In this document: piece by piece, positions 25,241 to 34,511 of the stretch
Position numbering within the stretch: the stretch's first letter is position 1
Layout of the letters: every line of letters starts with the position of its first letter
Assembly: GCF_000378385.1 (NCBI RefSeq)
Contig: NZ_KB899669.1
Coordinates: forward strand, 108,016 to 172,015
Length of the DNA stretch: 64,000 nucleotides
Source: Paenibacillus daejeonensis DSM 15491
GTDB lineage: Bacteria > Bacillota > Bacilli > Paenibacillales > Paenibacillaceae
Reading direction: 5' to 3'
The notes under the pieces: generated by a model
The model's input: only the letters and a program-made list of their open reading frames with translations
The model's database searches: none
What the model was told of the DNA's origin: nothing
Translations under genes and position numbers: made by a program

Positions 25241-26764
25241 TTACACCCGCTTGGGTGGTTTTTTGAGACGCTGCTTGCCTGGTCCGCCTGCAGACAATGG
25301 ACGTCTGCGCATGTGTGTCCATGGCAGGCGGAAGAGGGTATCCTTGATGTCTGAAGGCTGAAAGGGCGCATAGGGACTCATATAAGAGACACCGAAGGAC
25401 CGGAGGCTGGTCAGATGCAGCAAGATGCATAACATACCGATTAGGATTCCGTAGAATCCGAAGGCAGCAGCCAGTCCCATCAACACAAAACGAAGCATCC
25501 GTACAGCGATAGACATGCCGTTTTCGGGAATAACATAACTAGAGATGGCCGTAATGGACACGATAATGACCATCGCCGCCGAGACGACCCCGGCTTCAAC
25601 AGCCGCTTGCCCGACGACAAGAGTACCCACAATAGATACAGCCTGTCCGACCGTTTTGGGTATGCGAACGCCGGCTTCACGCAGAATTTCATAGGTCAAC
25701 TCCATCAATACAGCCTCGATGAAGGCAGGAAAGGGGACCCCTTCGCGCTGGGCAGCGAGATTAATTAAGAGTCCGGTGGGTAGCATTTCCTGATGATAGG
25801 TTGTAATCGCGATATAAAACGAAGGCGCAAGCATGGCAATGAAAAAACAGAGGTAGCGAATCATGCGGATCAGTGTACTGATATCCGCCCGTTGGTAGTA
25901 ATCCTCTGGAGATTGGAAGAAATGATTGAACAGTGCAGGTACCAGAAGAACAAATGGCGTCCCATCCACCAGAATGGCTACTCTTCCCTCCAATAGTCCT
26001 GCGGCAATCGTATCCGGTCTTTCGCTGTTGTAAAGCGTAGGAAACGGGCTTTTGGCCGTGTCTTGAATGAATTCCTCCAGATAACCGCTCTCCAGCACGC
26101 TATCGATCTCAATGGCGCGAAGCCGCCGGCGCACTTCTTCCACAATACCGTCCTCGGCCACGCCATGAATAAACATAAGGGCGACATTGGTTTTGGTGAC
26201 CCGACCAATCGGCATCGTCTCCAGCCACAGCTCGGGACTACGGATTTTGCGCCGAACTAGCGTCGTATTGGTCCTGAGATTCTCGGTGAATCCCTCCATG
26301 GGTCCCCTGACAACCGTCTGGGACTGCGGCTCAGTCACATTACGATCCTCCCAGCCGCAAGCGCTGATAGCAATCGCTGTACTGAGGCCATCCAACTGCA
26401 GAATAACGCTGCCAGCTAGCAGGAAGTCGAGCAGATCCGAAAGCTTGTCGACGGTTTCCATATCTCCGGCTACGAGCACTTCGTTCCTCAGATAGGTGAG
26501 GCATGCTGACTTGTCCCCCTCCCATTCTGGCAGCGGCCGTACTTCCTGCATCAGAGATTCCAATATAGATTGATGCAGCATTTGCGTGTCTACCATGCCT
26601 TCAATGTAGAGCAACGCTGCAGGCCAGGCATGCATGACCTGCATTTGTCTGGTAACCAGGTCGGTACTGTGACCGAGCCGGGTCTTCACGAGATGCAGTG
26701 TGTCTGTCATGTTTGCAGGAATCGGCTCTTGGTGATGCGTCTGAGCAATCGGCGCGTTGTTCAT
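25241..26764 (-). CDS. Germinant receptor A subunit (GerA family)
   Basis: A 507-residue protein of the GerAA/GerKA family. The soluble N-terminal region (about 1-270) carries SILESLMQEVRP and GRVTKTNVALMF; a membrane region of about five helices follows (about 290-460) and includes PAFIEAVLMELTYEILREAG and IPKTVGQAVSIVGTLVVGQAAV. First gene of the operon, preceded by a sigma-G-like promoter. Confidence 0.93.
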   Translation of the reverse strand: MNNAPIAQTHHQEPIPANMTDTLHLVKTRLGHSTDLVTRQMQVMHAWPAALLYIEGMVDTQMLHQSILESLMQEVRPLPEWEGDKSACLTYLRNEVLVAGDMETVDKLSDLLDFLLAGSVILQLDGLSTAIAISACGWEDRNVTEPQSQTVVRGPMEGFTENLRTNTTLVRRKIRSPELWLETMPIGRVTKTNVALMFIHGVAEDGIVEEVRRRLRAIEIDSVLESGYLEEFIQDTAKSPFPTLYNSERPDTIAAGLLEGRVAILVDGTPFVLLVPALFNHFFQSPEDYYQRADISTLIRMIRYLCFFIAMLAPSFYIAITTYHQEMLPTGLLINLAAQREGVPFPAFIEAVLMELTYEILREAGVRIPKTVGQAVSIVGTLVVGQAAVEAGVVSAAMVIIVSITAISSYVIPENGMSIAVRMLRFVLMGLAAAFGFYGILIGMLCILLHLTSLRSFGVSYMSPYAPFQPSDIKDTLFRLPWTHMRRRPLSAGGPGKQRLKKPPKRV

Positions 26765-26796
26765 GGTTTCCCGTTCCCCCTGGAATCAATATTCTG

Positions 26797-26827
26797 TAGT
26801 ATGACTCGGCGAAGGAAAATTTATGTT
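26797..26827 (-). promoter_or_regulatory. Sigma-G-type promoter of the germination operon
   Basis: On the minus strand the -10 is CATACTA (26803-26797), an exact match to the sigma-G -10 consensus. AACATA lies 18 bases upstream (26827-26822) and matches four of six positions of TGCATA. It is about 33 bases upstream of the first ger start codon, fitting forespore expression. Confidence 0.6.
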
Positions 26828-26939
26828 GACCTTACAATTCCGTGGTTTGAAAAGTGGCGATTTACGGTGGCACTGGCACGGCCTAACATGGTATGATAAG
26901 CGTTGATTAACTTTCAACAAGGAAAGGTGAGAACACATC

Positions 26940-27170
26940 ATGTCGGCTTGGGATATTGTGATTCCTGTCATTACGCTGATCGTTGGATTAGCAGGCGGAT
27001 TTTTCATCGGTGTCTTCTATCTCCGCAAACAAATGGAAAAAATGCAAAGCGATCCGGAGATGCTTCAGAAGATGGCCAAGCAAATGGGCTATAATATGAA
27101 TAAGCAGCAACTGCAAAAGGCGCAGTCCATGATGAAAAATCAACAGCGGCCAGGCGGAAGGCGCAGATAA
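26940..27170 (+). CDS. yneF: YneF family (UPF0154) small membrane protein
   Basis: A 76-residue protein with one N-terminal membrane helix (about 5-28) ending in GGFFIGVFYLRKQ, followed by a basic, Met-rich helix (KMQSDPEMLQKMAKQMG), the hallmark of the YneF family. Function unknown. AGGAAAGGTG lies upstream of the ATG. Divergent from the ger operon and 39 bases before folE. Confidence 0.88.
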   Translation: MSAWDIVIPVITLIVGLAGGFFIGVFYLRKQMEKMQSDPEMLQKMAKQMGYNMNKQQLQKAQSMMKNQQRPGGRRR

Positions 27171-27209
27171 TACATCGCAAAAATTGAAATTGAGGAACGG
27201 GGGGATCAC

Positions 27210-27803
27210 TTGGCAGGCAAAAAAGAGTATGTGAACGAGATGGTCGACACCAATCGCGAGAAAATCGAGCATCATGTCAAGGAAATCCTCAAGCTTGTCG
27301 GCGAGGACGTGGAACGTGAAGGCTTGCTCGAAACCCCGGCCCGCGTCACCCGAATGTACGAGGAAATCTTTGCCGGATACGGAGTAGACCCCAGAGAAGT
27401 ATTGGGTGTCACCTTTGACGAGCAGCATGAAGAGCTGGTCATCGTCCGGGATATCGTCTACTATAGCCAGTGCGAGCATCATATGGCGCCATTCTTCGGA
27501 CGAGCCCATATTGGTTACATCCCGAGCGGCAAGATTGCCGGTCTCAGCAAGCTGGCCCGGCTGGTTGATGCGATTACCAGGCGCCTGCAGGTGCAGGAGC
27601 GCATCACCTCCCAGATTGCAGATATTATGGATGAAGTGCTGCAGCCGCACGGCGTGATGGTCGTCGTGGAGGGTGAGCATCTGTGCATGTGCGCCCGTGG
27701 CGTCAAAAAATACGGCAGCAAAACCGTCACCTCCGCCGTTCGCGGCGAGTTTCGGACCAGCGCCGCTTTGCGCAGCGAGTTCTTGTCGCTGCTGAAGCAA
27801 TAA
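27210..27803 (+). CDS. folE: GTP cyclohydrolase I
   Basis: A 197-residue enzyme that converts GTP to dihydroneopterin triphosphate, the first step of folate synthesis. The zinc ligands are in QCEHHMAPFFGRAHIGYIP near 88-106 and LCMCARGVKKYGSKTVTSA near 154-172. TTG start with GGGGGA just upstream. It is followed by a terminator. Confidence 0.95.
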   Translation: MAGKKEYVNEMVDTNREKIEHHVKEILKLVGEDVEREGLLETPARVTRMYEEIFAGYGVDPREVLGVTFDEQHEELVIVRDIVYYSQCEHHMAPFFGRAHIGYIPSGKIAGLSKLARLVDAITRRLQVQERITSQIADIMDEVLQPHGVMVVVEGEHLCMCARGVKKYGSKTVTSAVRGEFRTSAALRSEFLSLLKQ

Positions 27804-27808
27804 AGGGA

Positions 27809-27849
27809 CCGCCTCATCCGATATGTTTCGGGAAGAGGCGGTTTTTTTT
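27809..27849 (+). terminator. Terminator after folE
   Basis: ACCGCCTC at 27809-27816 pairs with GAGGCGGT at 27836-27843, with an inner CCGA/TCGG stem, followed by eight T. Confidence 0.75.
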
Positions 27850-27882
27850 GAAAATCTAAGGCTATGAAGGAGGGGCGAGGCA

Positions 27883-30800
27883 GTGGTGTATGATTCGTTC
27901 CGTGTCCTGGCCGGCAGGCAGTACGAGCTGGAGGAGATGCTGGAGGCATGGCAACAATGCCGAGAAGGTGCATCGCCTTGCATCGTAGTCTCAGGAGAGA
28001 CAGGGGTTGGAAAAACGGCTCTCCTACACAGGTATCGTCAGCTGCTGCGAGGTCAAGCAAGATTAGTCAGTGTAAGCTGCGGTCTCGCAGATGGGGCCAA
28101 TGGACCCTACGCGCCGCTCCTGACTGCACTGCGTATGCTGTTGCGTCAGCTACTCACTACGGAGGAGCGTGTACTGCGTCTGTACCGGAGGCGGCTGAGG
28201 CGTTCTGTCGGAGCCTACGCCCGTCCCCTTGCGGTCCTGCTCCCTGAGCTTGGGCAGGCGCTGGGAGGACATGATCAAGTCCCCCGATCCTCTCTGCCGC
28301 CGGGTGCCGATGCGCGGCGGGAGTTAGAGACCATGCTGCTCCGCCTGCTGCGAGTGCTATGCGACGGTCCTGCTCCTGTCGTTCTGTGCTTTGACGACTG
28401 GCATCTGGTAGATCCGGCTCTGCGCCAGCTGATTGAGAGGCTAGAGGTAGCCACACGCCCACCCAGCCTGTTGCTGATTATGGTCTGCACGAGCGGTAAG
28501 GAGGAGAGTGAGTCTCCTGTAAGAGGAGGTGCCGAGATACCTGCCAGGGGCAAGGCCATGCAGCTGCGTGTGGAAGCGTTATCGCATGAGGCTGTAAGAA
28601 GCTGGATTACAGAGCTTGGGGGACTGGCTGGGGACGAAGCAGAGCGCATGGCTTCTCTGCTCTATCGGTGGAGTGGTGGACACCCGGGGACGATCGCCAG
28701 CTGGCTGTTTTCTCATATGGAGACGGGTTTGCTTCGTTACACAGAAACCGGAGCGCTATGGGAAAGCGTAGAGACGATGTTGGACTCGCTCAAGCCATTA
28801 GCGCCCCGTCTTGTTCATCCAACGGACCGTCTGGAGCGGCTGCCAAAAGCGTTGCAGGAACGATTAGGTGTGCTGTCGCTGCTAGGGGAGGAGCCTGAGC
28901 TGTCCTTGGCGGCTGCCGTGACCGGCTTGCCGGAACATACCTTGAGGCAGGAGCTTCAGCTAGCAGCGGACCAAGGCTTGTTGGTGAGGTGCCCCGGTGC
29001 AGGCGTAGAGCGATGGCGGATCCCTGACGAAGCGGTACGAGCTGCCGCTCAAGCCAAACTGGACAAGGAGATCCGGCTTTGCATGCATAGCCGTGCAGGG
29101 AACTGGTTGCTCCGGCATGCACCCGATCATAGGAGAGGGGAGAATCTCCCCGAGCTCCTGCGACATTTCAATCGCTGCATCGGCACCCAGATGGAGCATA
29201 ATCGCACGGAACTGGCCGAGCTCAACCATCGGGCGGCCCAAGAGGCAATTGCGAGCTGTGACTACGAGACCAGTCTGTTCTATACCAGCATTGCTGAGCA
29301 ACTGCTGCAGTCGGAAGGGAAGCGTGAAGCTCATTTTAAGATATCGCTGATGCGTTTGGGGCTGGAATACCTTGCTGGTGCGCCTGGGCGGGCGGAGACG
29401 TATGCAGCCGAGCTGGAGTCAGCAGCCCGGGATGCTGGCGAGCGGGCACGGATTTTCATCGTTCAATCTAAGCAGCACGCTTACGCCAATCGTCGTAAAG
29501 AGGCGGTGGACAAGGGGATCATGCTGTTAGGGCAGCTGGGTGTCGAGATTCCCCGTACCCCGAGCGCGGATAGGCTGCTGGCCGAATTGCGCACTGCTGC
29601 CGGATTTATGGATGAGCCAGGCTTGCCGGAGCGGGGGGACGTAACGAACGAAACCATTATCGACCTGCTGATGGCTACGGCAGCAGCAGCCGGATTTGCG
29701 GATTACCGCTTGTTGGGATTCTTGCTGTCGGAGGCCATCCGCCGGGGAGGCAGGAATTACGGAACGGTGGAGGCTTATGCCGGGCTGGCAGGGATGATGT
29801 TATGGACTGCCGGGGATGGCAAGCAAGCCATCGTGTTTGCCAAACAAGCTGTGGAGATGGCAGATGCCCAGGAGGATATGCACATCCGGGCCAATGTGTA
29901 CGGAGCTGTATTCCCGCTCTATGCCCGTCTCCTCTCTCCTCGTGAGCGGGGGCGTTTTCTGCGGCAAGCGGCGCAGTCCACCACAGCGACAGGGCTGCTG
30001 CATGCCCATACGGTTCTCTCGGGAATGCAGGCCTGCTCTTATTATCTGGCAGGCAATCTGCGTAGGCTGGAGCGCTATCTCCGCTGGCGCAAGGTCCAGG
30101 AAGCAGATCGTCAAGGGGGAAGGGAGGATCCCTATCTGACTGCTGCCCTTGACCTGTATGTGGAATTTGTGGAGCGGCTCCGGTACGGGGCGTCTGCCTC
30201 TGGTAGATACTATACCCTCGAAGGGCCGCCCCCGGGTCAGAGAGGACTGCCGCCCGGGAATTGCAATCTTACGGAGCATGCGCTGCTGTACGGTCAATTC
30301 GCAGCCATGCAGGTTCAGCTCTTAGTGCTGCAGGGACATCCTGAACGAGCGCTACAATGGGCAGCCGCCTGCCGGGAGGCTGTCGCTGAAGTGACCGTAC
30401 TTCCACATCATCCCGAATATTGGCTGTATACCGGACTTGCGGCGACCTCCATAGCTGACGTGGCGTGGCTGGAGGAAGCGCTCGCTCAGCTCTCTGTCTG
30501 GGCGGAGCTGGCTCCGGATAATTACGGGTACAAATATAACCTGCTGCTTGGTGATGAAGCGTGCATGAAGGGGGACCGGGAGCTTGCGGTCATTCTCTAT
30601 GAAAAGGCAATGCGTGCGAGTCGTTTGCAGCGCAATGGTCTGCTATCCGCTCTTGCAGGGGAGCGTGCAGCTGCACTTCATCGCCAGGCCGACCGGTGTA
30701 TGGGGGCGGCACTGCTCTCTGCAGCGGCTTGGCAATCCGCTCAGCGTACGGGAGCCCTCATGCTTGCTGACCGGTTGGAGCGCGAATGGTCAAGCCTCTG

Positions 30801-31623
30801 GCAGGAATCGGGTATCGAGCTCCCAAGGGCCCGGTGGAGCAGAGATACACCTGTGCTGAAGAGCATGGGGGATGAGGGGGCTGGCGTCGCAGCAGCAGGC
30901 GTTAGCATCATGAACCGGACGGACAACTACAACCTCTTCACAGGAACTGTAGACGTATCTTCTTCAGCGACATCCTTGTCCTGGCGCCAGCTCCTGACTG
31001 CTGTTGCTGAAGGTGCGGCAGCTTCCGCAGCGGCGCTACTGCTTCGGCAGGAGGATACCCTGCGGATAGCCGCCCGCTGGCTTCCGGGCAAGTGCACGGC
31101 CTGCTGGGAGAATGCATTTGGAGAGGGAAGCGGGCCAGGCTCCCTCTTTAGAATGGTGGAACGCACAGGCGAGCCGATTCTGCTGATGGATGAGGCAGCC
31201 TTTGGTGTTTTTGGCACGGATTCTTATCTCAGACAGCACAGCTTACAGGGATTAGCAGTATTGCCCATCCATGATCTGGGTCGTCCTATCGGCTACCTCT
31301 ATCTGGAGTATGGGGATAAGCAGTTGTCGCCTGCGCTCATCCTGCCGGATGAGTGGGGCCTACAGATGGCCAAGGCCCTCCGGGAGCGTTCAGCGGAGCG
31401 GGCGCACCGACATGAAGCGGACCAGGTGACTGAGGGGTTGACGGTCCGCGAACGGGAGGTATTGGGTCTGGCAGCCAAAGGCTGGTCCAACAAAGAGCTG
31501 GCTGAGCAATTGCAGCTAGCGGAAGGAACGGTGAAGATTCATTTGCATCGGATCTATGAGAAGCTCGGGGTCAGACGCCGCACCCAGGCGATCGAGCGGG
31601 CAAGACAGCTAGGGCTCTTGTAA
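27883..31623 (+). CDS. Large AAA ATPase / LuxR-family transcriptional regulator
   Basis: A 1246-residue regulator of the MalT/LAL type. Walker A GETGVGKTA is at 38-46 and a Walker B-like VVLCFDDWHLVD near 166-177. A winged-helix-like and a long helical repeat region (TPR-like) follow from about 330 to 980. A GAF-like segment lies near 1030-1160. The C-terminal LuxR helix-turn-helix is at 1186-1246 (LTVREREVLGLAAKGWSNKE and on). GTG start with AAGGAGG upstream; a second GTG follows directly. The effector is unknown. The SLH protein gene downstream is a possible target by position. Confidence 0.85.
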   Translation: MVYDSFRVLAGRQYELEEMLEAWQQCREGASPCIVVSGETGVGKTALLHRYRQLLRGQARLVSVSCGLADGANGPYAPLLTALRMLLRQLLTTEERVLRLYRRRLRRSVGAYARPLAVLLPELGQALGGHDQVPRSSLPPGADARRELETMLLRLLRVLCDGPAPVVLCFDDWHLVDPALRQLIERLEVATRPPSLLLIMVCTSGKEESESPVRGGAEIPARGKAMQLRVEALSHEAVRSWITELGGLAGDEAERMASLLYRWSGGHPGTIASWLFSHMETGLLRYTETGALWESVETMLDSLKPLAPRLVHPTDRLERLPKALQERLGVLSLLGEEPELSLAAAVTGLPEHTLRQELQLAADQGLLVRCPGAGVERWRIPDEAVRAAAQAKLDKEIRLCMHSRAGNWLLRHAPDHRRGENLPELLRHFNRCIGTQMEHNRTELAELNHRAAQEAIASCDYETSLFYTSIAEQLLQSEGKREAHFKISLMRLGLEYLAGAPGRAETYAAELESAARDAGERARIFIVQSKQHAYANRRKEAVDKGIMLLGQLGVEIPRTPSADRLLAELRTAAGFMDEPGLPERGDVTNETIIDLLMATAAAAGFADYRLLGFLLSEAIRRGGRNYGTVEAYAGLAGMMLWTAGDGKQAIVFAKQAVEMADAQEDMHIRANVYGAVFPLYARLLSPRERGRFLRQAAQSTTATGLLHAHTVLSGMQACSYYLAGNLRRLERYLRWRKVQEADRQGGREDPYLTAALDLYVEFVERLRYGASASGRYYTLEGPPPGQRGLPPGNCNLTEHALLYGQFAAMQVQLLVLQGHPERALQWAAACREAVAEVTVLPHHPEYWLYTGLAATSIADVAWLEEALAQLSVWAELAPDNYGYKYNLLLGDEACMKGDRELAVILYEKAMRASRLQRNGLLSALAGERAAALHRQADRCMGAALLSAAAWQSAQRTGALMLADRLEREWSSLWQESGIELPRARWSRDTPVLKSMGDEGAGVAAAGVSIMNRTDNYNLFTGTVDVSSSATSLSWRQLLTAVAEGAAASAAALLLRQEDTLRIAARWLPGKCTACWENAFGEGSGPGSLFRMVERTGEPILLMDEAAFGVFGTDSYLRQHSLQGLAVLPIHDLGRPIGYLYLEYGDKQLSPALILPDEWGLQMAKALRERSAERAHRHEADQVTEGLTVREREVLGLAAKGWSNKELAEQLQLAEGTVKIHLHRIYEKLGVRRRTQAIERARQLGLL

Positions 31624-31726
31624 GAGAGGTCTGTTGAATATAACTTTTGATATACGAAAGAAAGGCAGTGGCTCTGCTATGGTATTCTTTAGTCCGACCT
31701 ATTCTTAATGGTTAAAGGAGAATCTC

Positions 31727-34444
31727 ATGAGCCACTATCAATTGCGCAAGGTCACCTTATACCTGATGCTAGCCGTCATGGCCTGGTGGCCTGCCGCCCC
31801 GTGGGCCGGAATGCTGGCGTCTGGAAGCGCGCACGCTGCCGAAGGGCGTATCGAAGCCGTAAGCTTTGACTGGCGGGCGCTGGATACCGGAGGTGCCTGG
31901 ACGATTTCTTTTGTCACCAGTTCTTCGGGAGTGGTACGGGTGTTCGACAGCGTTCATCTTACGGCACCTCAGGGACTGCTGACAGGCCGAGACATCTATG
32001 TAAACGTCGGAGGCAGCCGACTTACGGTGTCAGCTTCATCTGTCCGATATTCGGGAAATACGTTGTCGTTCTCCAGCCCGCATCTGGAGATCGGGCCATC
32101 CACCTACGTGGAGATTGAGGTTCTCATGTCCACCAGGCCACAGCCCGGCACGTACCCGGGAAGTGTGTTTGCCGTAGCCACCCAGGCCGATCCTGCGCCG
32201 GTCTCGCCTCAAGGTCCGGTTGTTGTTGCCAAGCTCCAGCCGTCTATGGTTCAAGATGTCTCGTTCCAGGCTATGCCACCGCAGCTGGGTGCGGTGTCGC
32301 AATGGGTCGTCCGATTTCGGACGAGCCCGGACGGGCTGCTCACGACAGGCCTGGAGACAATTACGCTTCTCGGACCATCAGGCACCCGTTTCTCTGACGA
32401 TCCCGCGCACTATACGGTTAACGGCGTTGTCGTGGACAGGTTGGAAGCTCTTGAGCCCCATCAGGTGACGCTGAGGGTACCGGCGAATGCGCTGTCGCTT
32501 GGGGGCCGGGAGTATGTCGTGCTTGCCAGCGGGACGGGAAATCCAGCGGAGGCGAGCCCGAGTGTAGCTTATGCCGTATCGACCAGTCTGGACGTAATGC
32601 CTGCTCATCCGGAGGTGCCGATCGCCTGGTTATCCATGGTTGAGGAGCTGGCGTTACAGGTCGAACCGCCGCATGCCCGGATGCCCGGCCGCTGGGAGGC
32701 AGACTTTGTCGCTACTAGTGGTCTGGCGGCAGGGGACAGCATCACGCTGGAAGCTCCAGCCGGGACGCAATTTCCGGATCATGCGGCTGCGTACGAGCTG
32801 GATGGACGGCCGGTAGCGGGAGTAAACGTGTATGCGGGAGGGCGCCAGGTCGTTCTGACCGTTCCCGCCTCAGCGGAGGGCGGGTCGCCCGCCGAGCCAG
32901 GATCTAGGGTGAATCTGAGCATTGAAGGTGTGACTAACCCATCCGCTGGAGACTACGGCGGTGAGGCACTGCGGCTGCAGACCACCCGGGACCCGCTACA
33001 AGCGATGGCGGAGAGCGGACCGGTATTTCGCAACGAGCCGGTCTCGGCGGTGGCCTCCGTACGCATGCTCCCGGAGACGACCGATGCTGAAGCAGCCAGC
33101 CAGTGGGTCGTTCATTTTCATACGGGACCGGCAGGCGCACTGCGCCGCTCAGTAGATACAATTACGCTCACACTGCCGGAGGGAAGCCGATTCGCTGAAG
33201 AGGCCGGTGCTTACCGGGTGAACGGTGTGCCGGTATCCACTGTCGATGTCACTGCCGGCCACCGCGTAAGGGTCACGGTACCGCTGAGGATTGGGGACAA
33301 TGAGCAAGTGGAACTGGTTGCCCCCGTGATTCGCGCACCAGCAGCGGGTTATTATCCAGCTGGGCAATTCCGTGTCGAGACCAGTGTCGATGTGGCACCA
33401 GGAAGTCCGCCAGCCGGTCTCGTATTTGGCGTCGTGCCGCTGCCAGCGGAGCTGAAGCTGTCAGCTGAACAGCCGACAGTTCATACAGGCACACAGACGA
33501 CATTGGTGCTAACGGCGACAGATGGCGAGGACTCGCCGGTTCCTGGCGCCAGTATAGAATGGGCTGCCACTGCAGGTGAGCTCCGTCCCCGTGCAGCCGT
33601 AACCGACAAGGATGGCAGGATTATGGCGGATTACACAGCGCCAGCCGAAGCCGGACCGATCACAGTGACTGCCAAGACGGTGCATGGCATTCAAAGCATA
33701 CTGACGCTGGAGATCGTTCGTCCGCAAACGCCGCCGCCATGGGTGCCACCCGTCGTGATCCCGCCAGATCCGGGGGCAGAGGAACCTGAAGGCGGGCAAG
33801 AGTCTCCTGAGCCTGAGCCGTCTCCAGAGCCCCCGGAAGGGGAAGCGGAGCCGACACTGCCTTCATTTGTCGACTTGGCCGGACATTGGGCAGAAGGGCA
33901 AATTCGCCAGGCAGCCGGACTGGGAATTGTCCGGGGGTACCCGGACGGAACATTCTGGCCCGAGCGTCAGGTGACACGAGCTGAGCTAGCCGTTATGCTC
34001 TCTGGAGCAGGCTTGCATAATGAGGGGCCCGACTGGTCCACTGCTGCCGATCCCGATCCCTATTCAGCGAGGGAACGCTTCACCGATGGACGAGACATTC
34101 CGGGATGGGCGGCAGACGCTGTGAGTGAAGCTGTACATTCGGGTATTTTCGTAGGGTATGAGGATGGAAGCTTCCGTCCGGGAGCACCGATTACCCGGGC
34201 CGAGCTGGCGGTTATCCTGTATCGGCTGGCAGGTCACACGCTCGAATCCCCACCTCGCGTCCCTGTTACATTTGCCGATGTAGAGGATATCCCCGGCTGG
34301 GCTGCCGGTCCGGTCGAGGCTGTCCGGCAGCTGGGGCTGATAACCGGACGGGAAGGACTTCTGTTCGCGCCTCAGGCTGCTGCCACCCGGGCCGAGTCCA
34401 CAGTAACGCTAATCCGGCTTCTGGACATCAGCCCAAGCGATTAA
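31727..34444 (+). CDS. SLH-domain surface protein with repeated beta domains
   Basis: A 905-residue exported protein. A signal peptide ends near residue 38 (GSAHAAEG). Four divergent repeats of about 115-130 residues follow (about 40-150, 175-290, 305-420, 440-555), each with a TISF/WVVRF/WEADF/WVVHF strand, an SITLEAPAGTQFPD-like block and an (A)YxVNG motif. A Big_1-like immunoglobulin domain lies at about 565-665, then a Pro/Glu linker and three SLH domains (about 712-755, 782-830, 845-900) that anchor it to cell-wall polymer. Function unknown; adhesion or scaffolding is plausible. Good AAAGGAG site. Confidence 0.88.
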   Translation: MSHYQLRKVTLYLMLAVMAWWPAAPWAGMLASGSAHAAEGRIEAVSFDWRALDTGGAWTISFVTSSSGVVRVFDSVHLTAPQGLLTGRDIYVNVGGSRLTVSASSVRYSGNTLSFSSPHLEIGPSTYVEIEVLMSTRPQPGTYPGSVFAVATQADPAPVSPQGPVVVAKLQPSMVQDVSFQAMPPQLGAVSQWVVRFRTSPDGLLTTGLETITLLGPSGTRFSDDPAHYTVNGVVVDRLEALEPHQVTLRVPANALSLGGREYVVLASGTGNPAEASPSVAYAVSTSLDVMPAHPEVPIAWLSMVEELALQVEPPHARMPGRWEADFVATSGLAAGDSITLEAPAGTQFPDHAAAYELDGRPVAGVNVYAGGRQVVLTVPASAEGGSPAEPGSRVNLSIEGVTNPSAGDYGGEALRLQTTRDPLQAMAESGPVFRNEPVSAVASVRMLPETTDAEAASQWVVHFHTGPAGALRRSVDTITLTLPEGSRFAEEAGAYRVNGVPVSTVDVTAGHRVRVTVPLRIGDNEQVELVAPVIRAPAAGYYPAGQFRVETSVDVAPGSPPAGLVFGVVPLPAELKLSAEQPTVHTGTQTTLVLTATDGEDSPVPGASIEWAATAGELRPRAAVTDKDGRIMADYTAPAEAGPITVTAKTVHGIQSILTLEIVRPQTPPPWVPPVVIPPDPGAEEPEGGQESPEPEPSPEPPEGEAEPTLPSFVDLAGHWAEGQIRQAAGLGIVRGYPDGTFWPERQVTRAELAVMLSGAGLHNEGPDWSTAADPDPYSARERFTDGRDIPGWAADAVSEAVHSGIFVGYEDGSFRPGAPITRAELAVILYRLAGHTLESPPRVPVTFADVEDIPGWAAGPVEAVRQLGLITGREGLLFAPQAAATRAESTVTLIRLLDISPSD

Positions 34445-34489
34445 AAAGCGCCCCTTACGTCAGTTCGCCTGACGTAAGGGGCGCTTTTT
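34443..34489. terminator. Strong bidirectional terminator
   Basis: A perfect 21-bp inverted repeat (34443-34463 with 34469-34489) around the loop TTCGC, ending in AAAAA/TTTTT. It serves the SLH gene and the convergent SOD gene. Confidence 0.88.
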
Positions 34490-34511
34490 GTTGTAACATA
34501 CCTAAGCTCGC

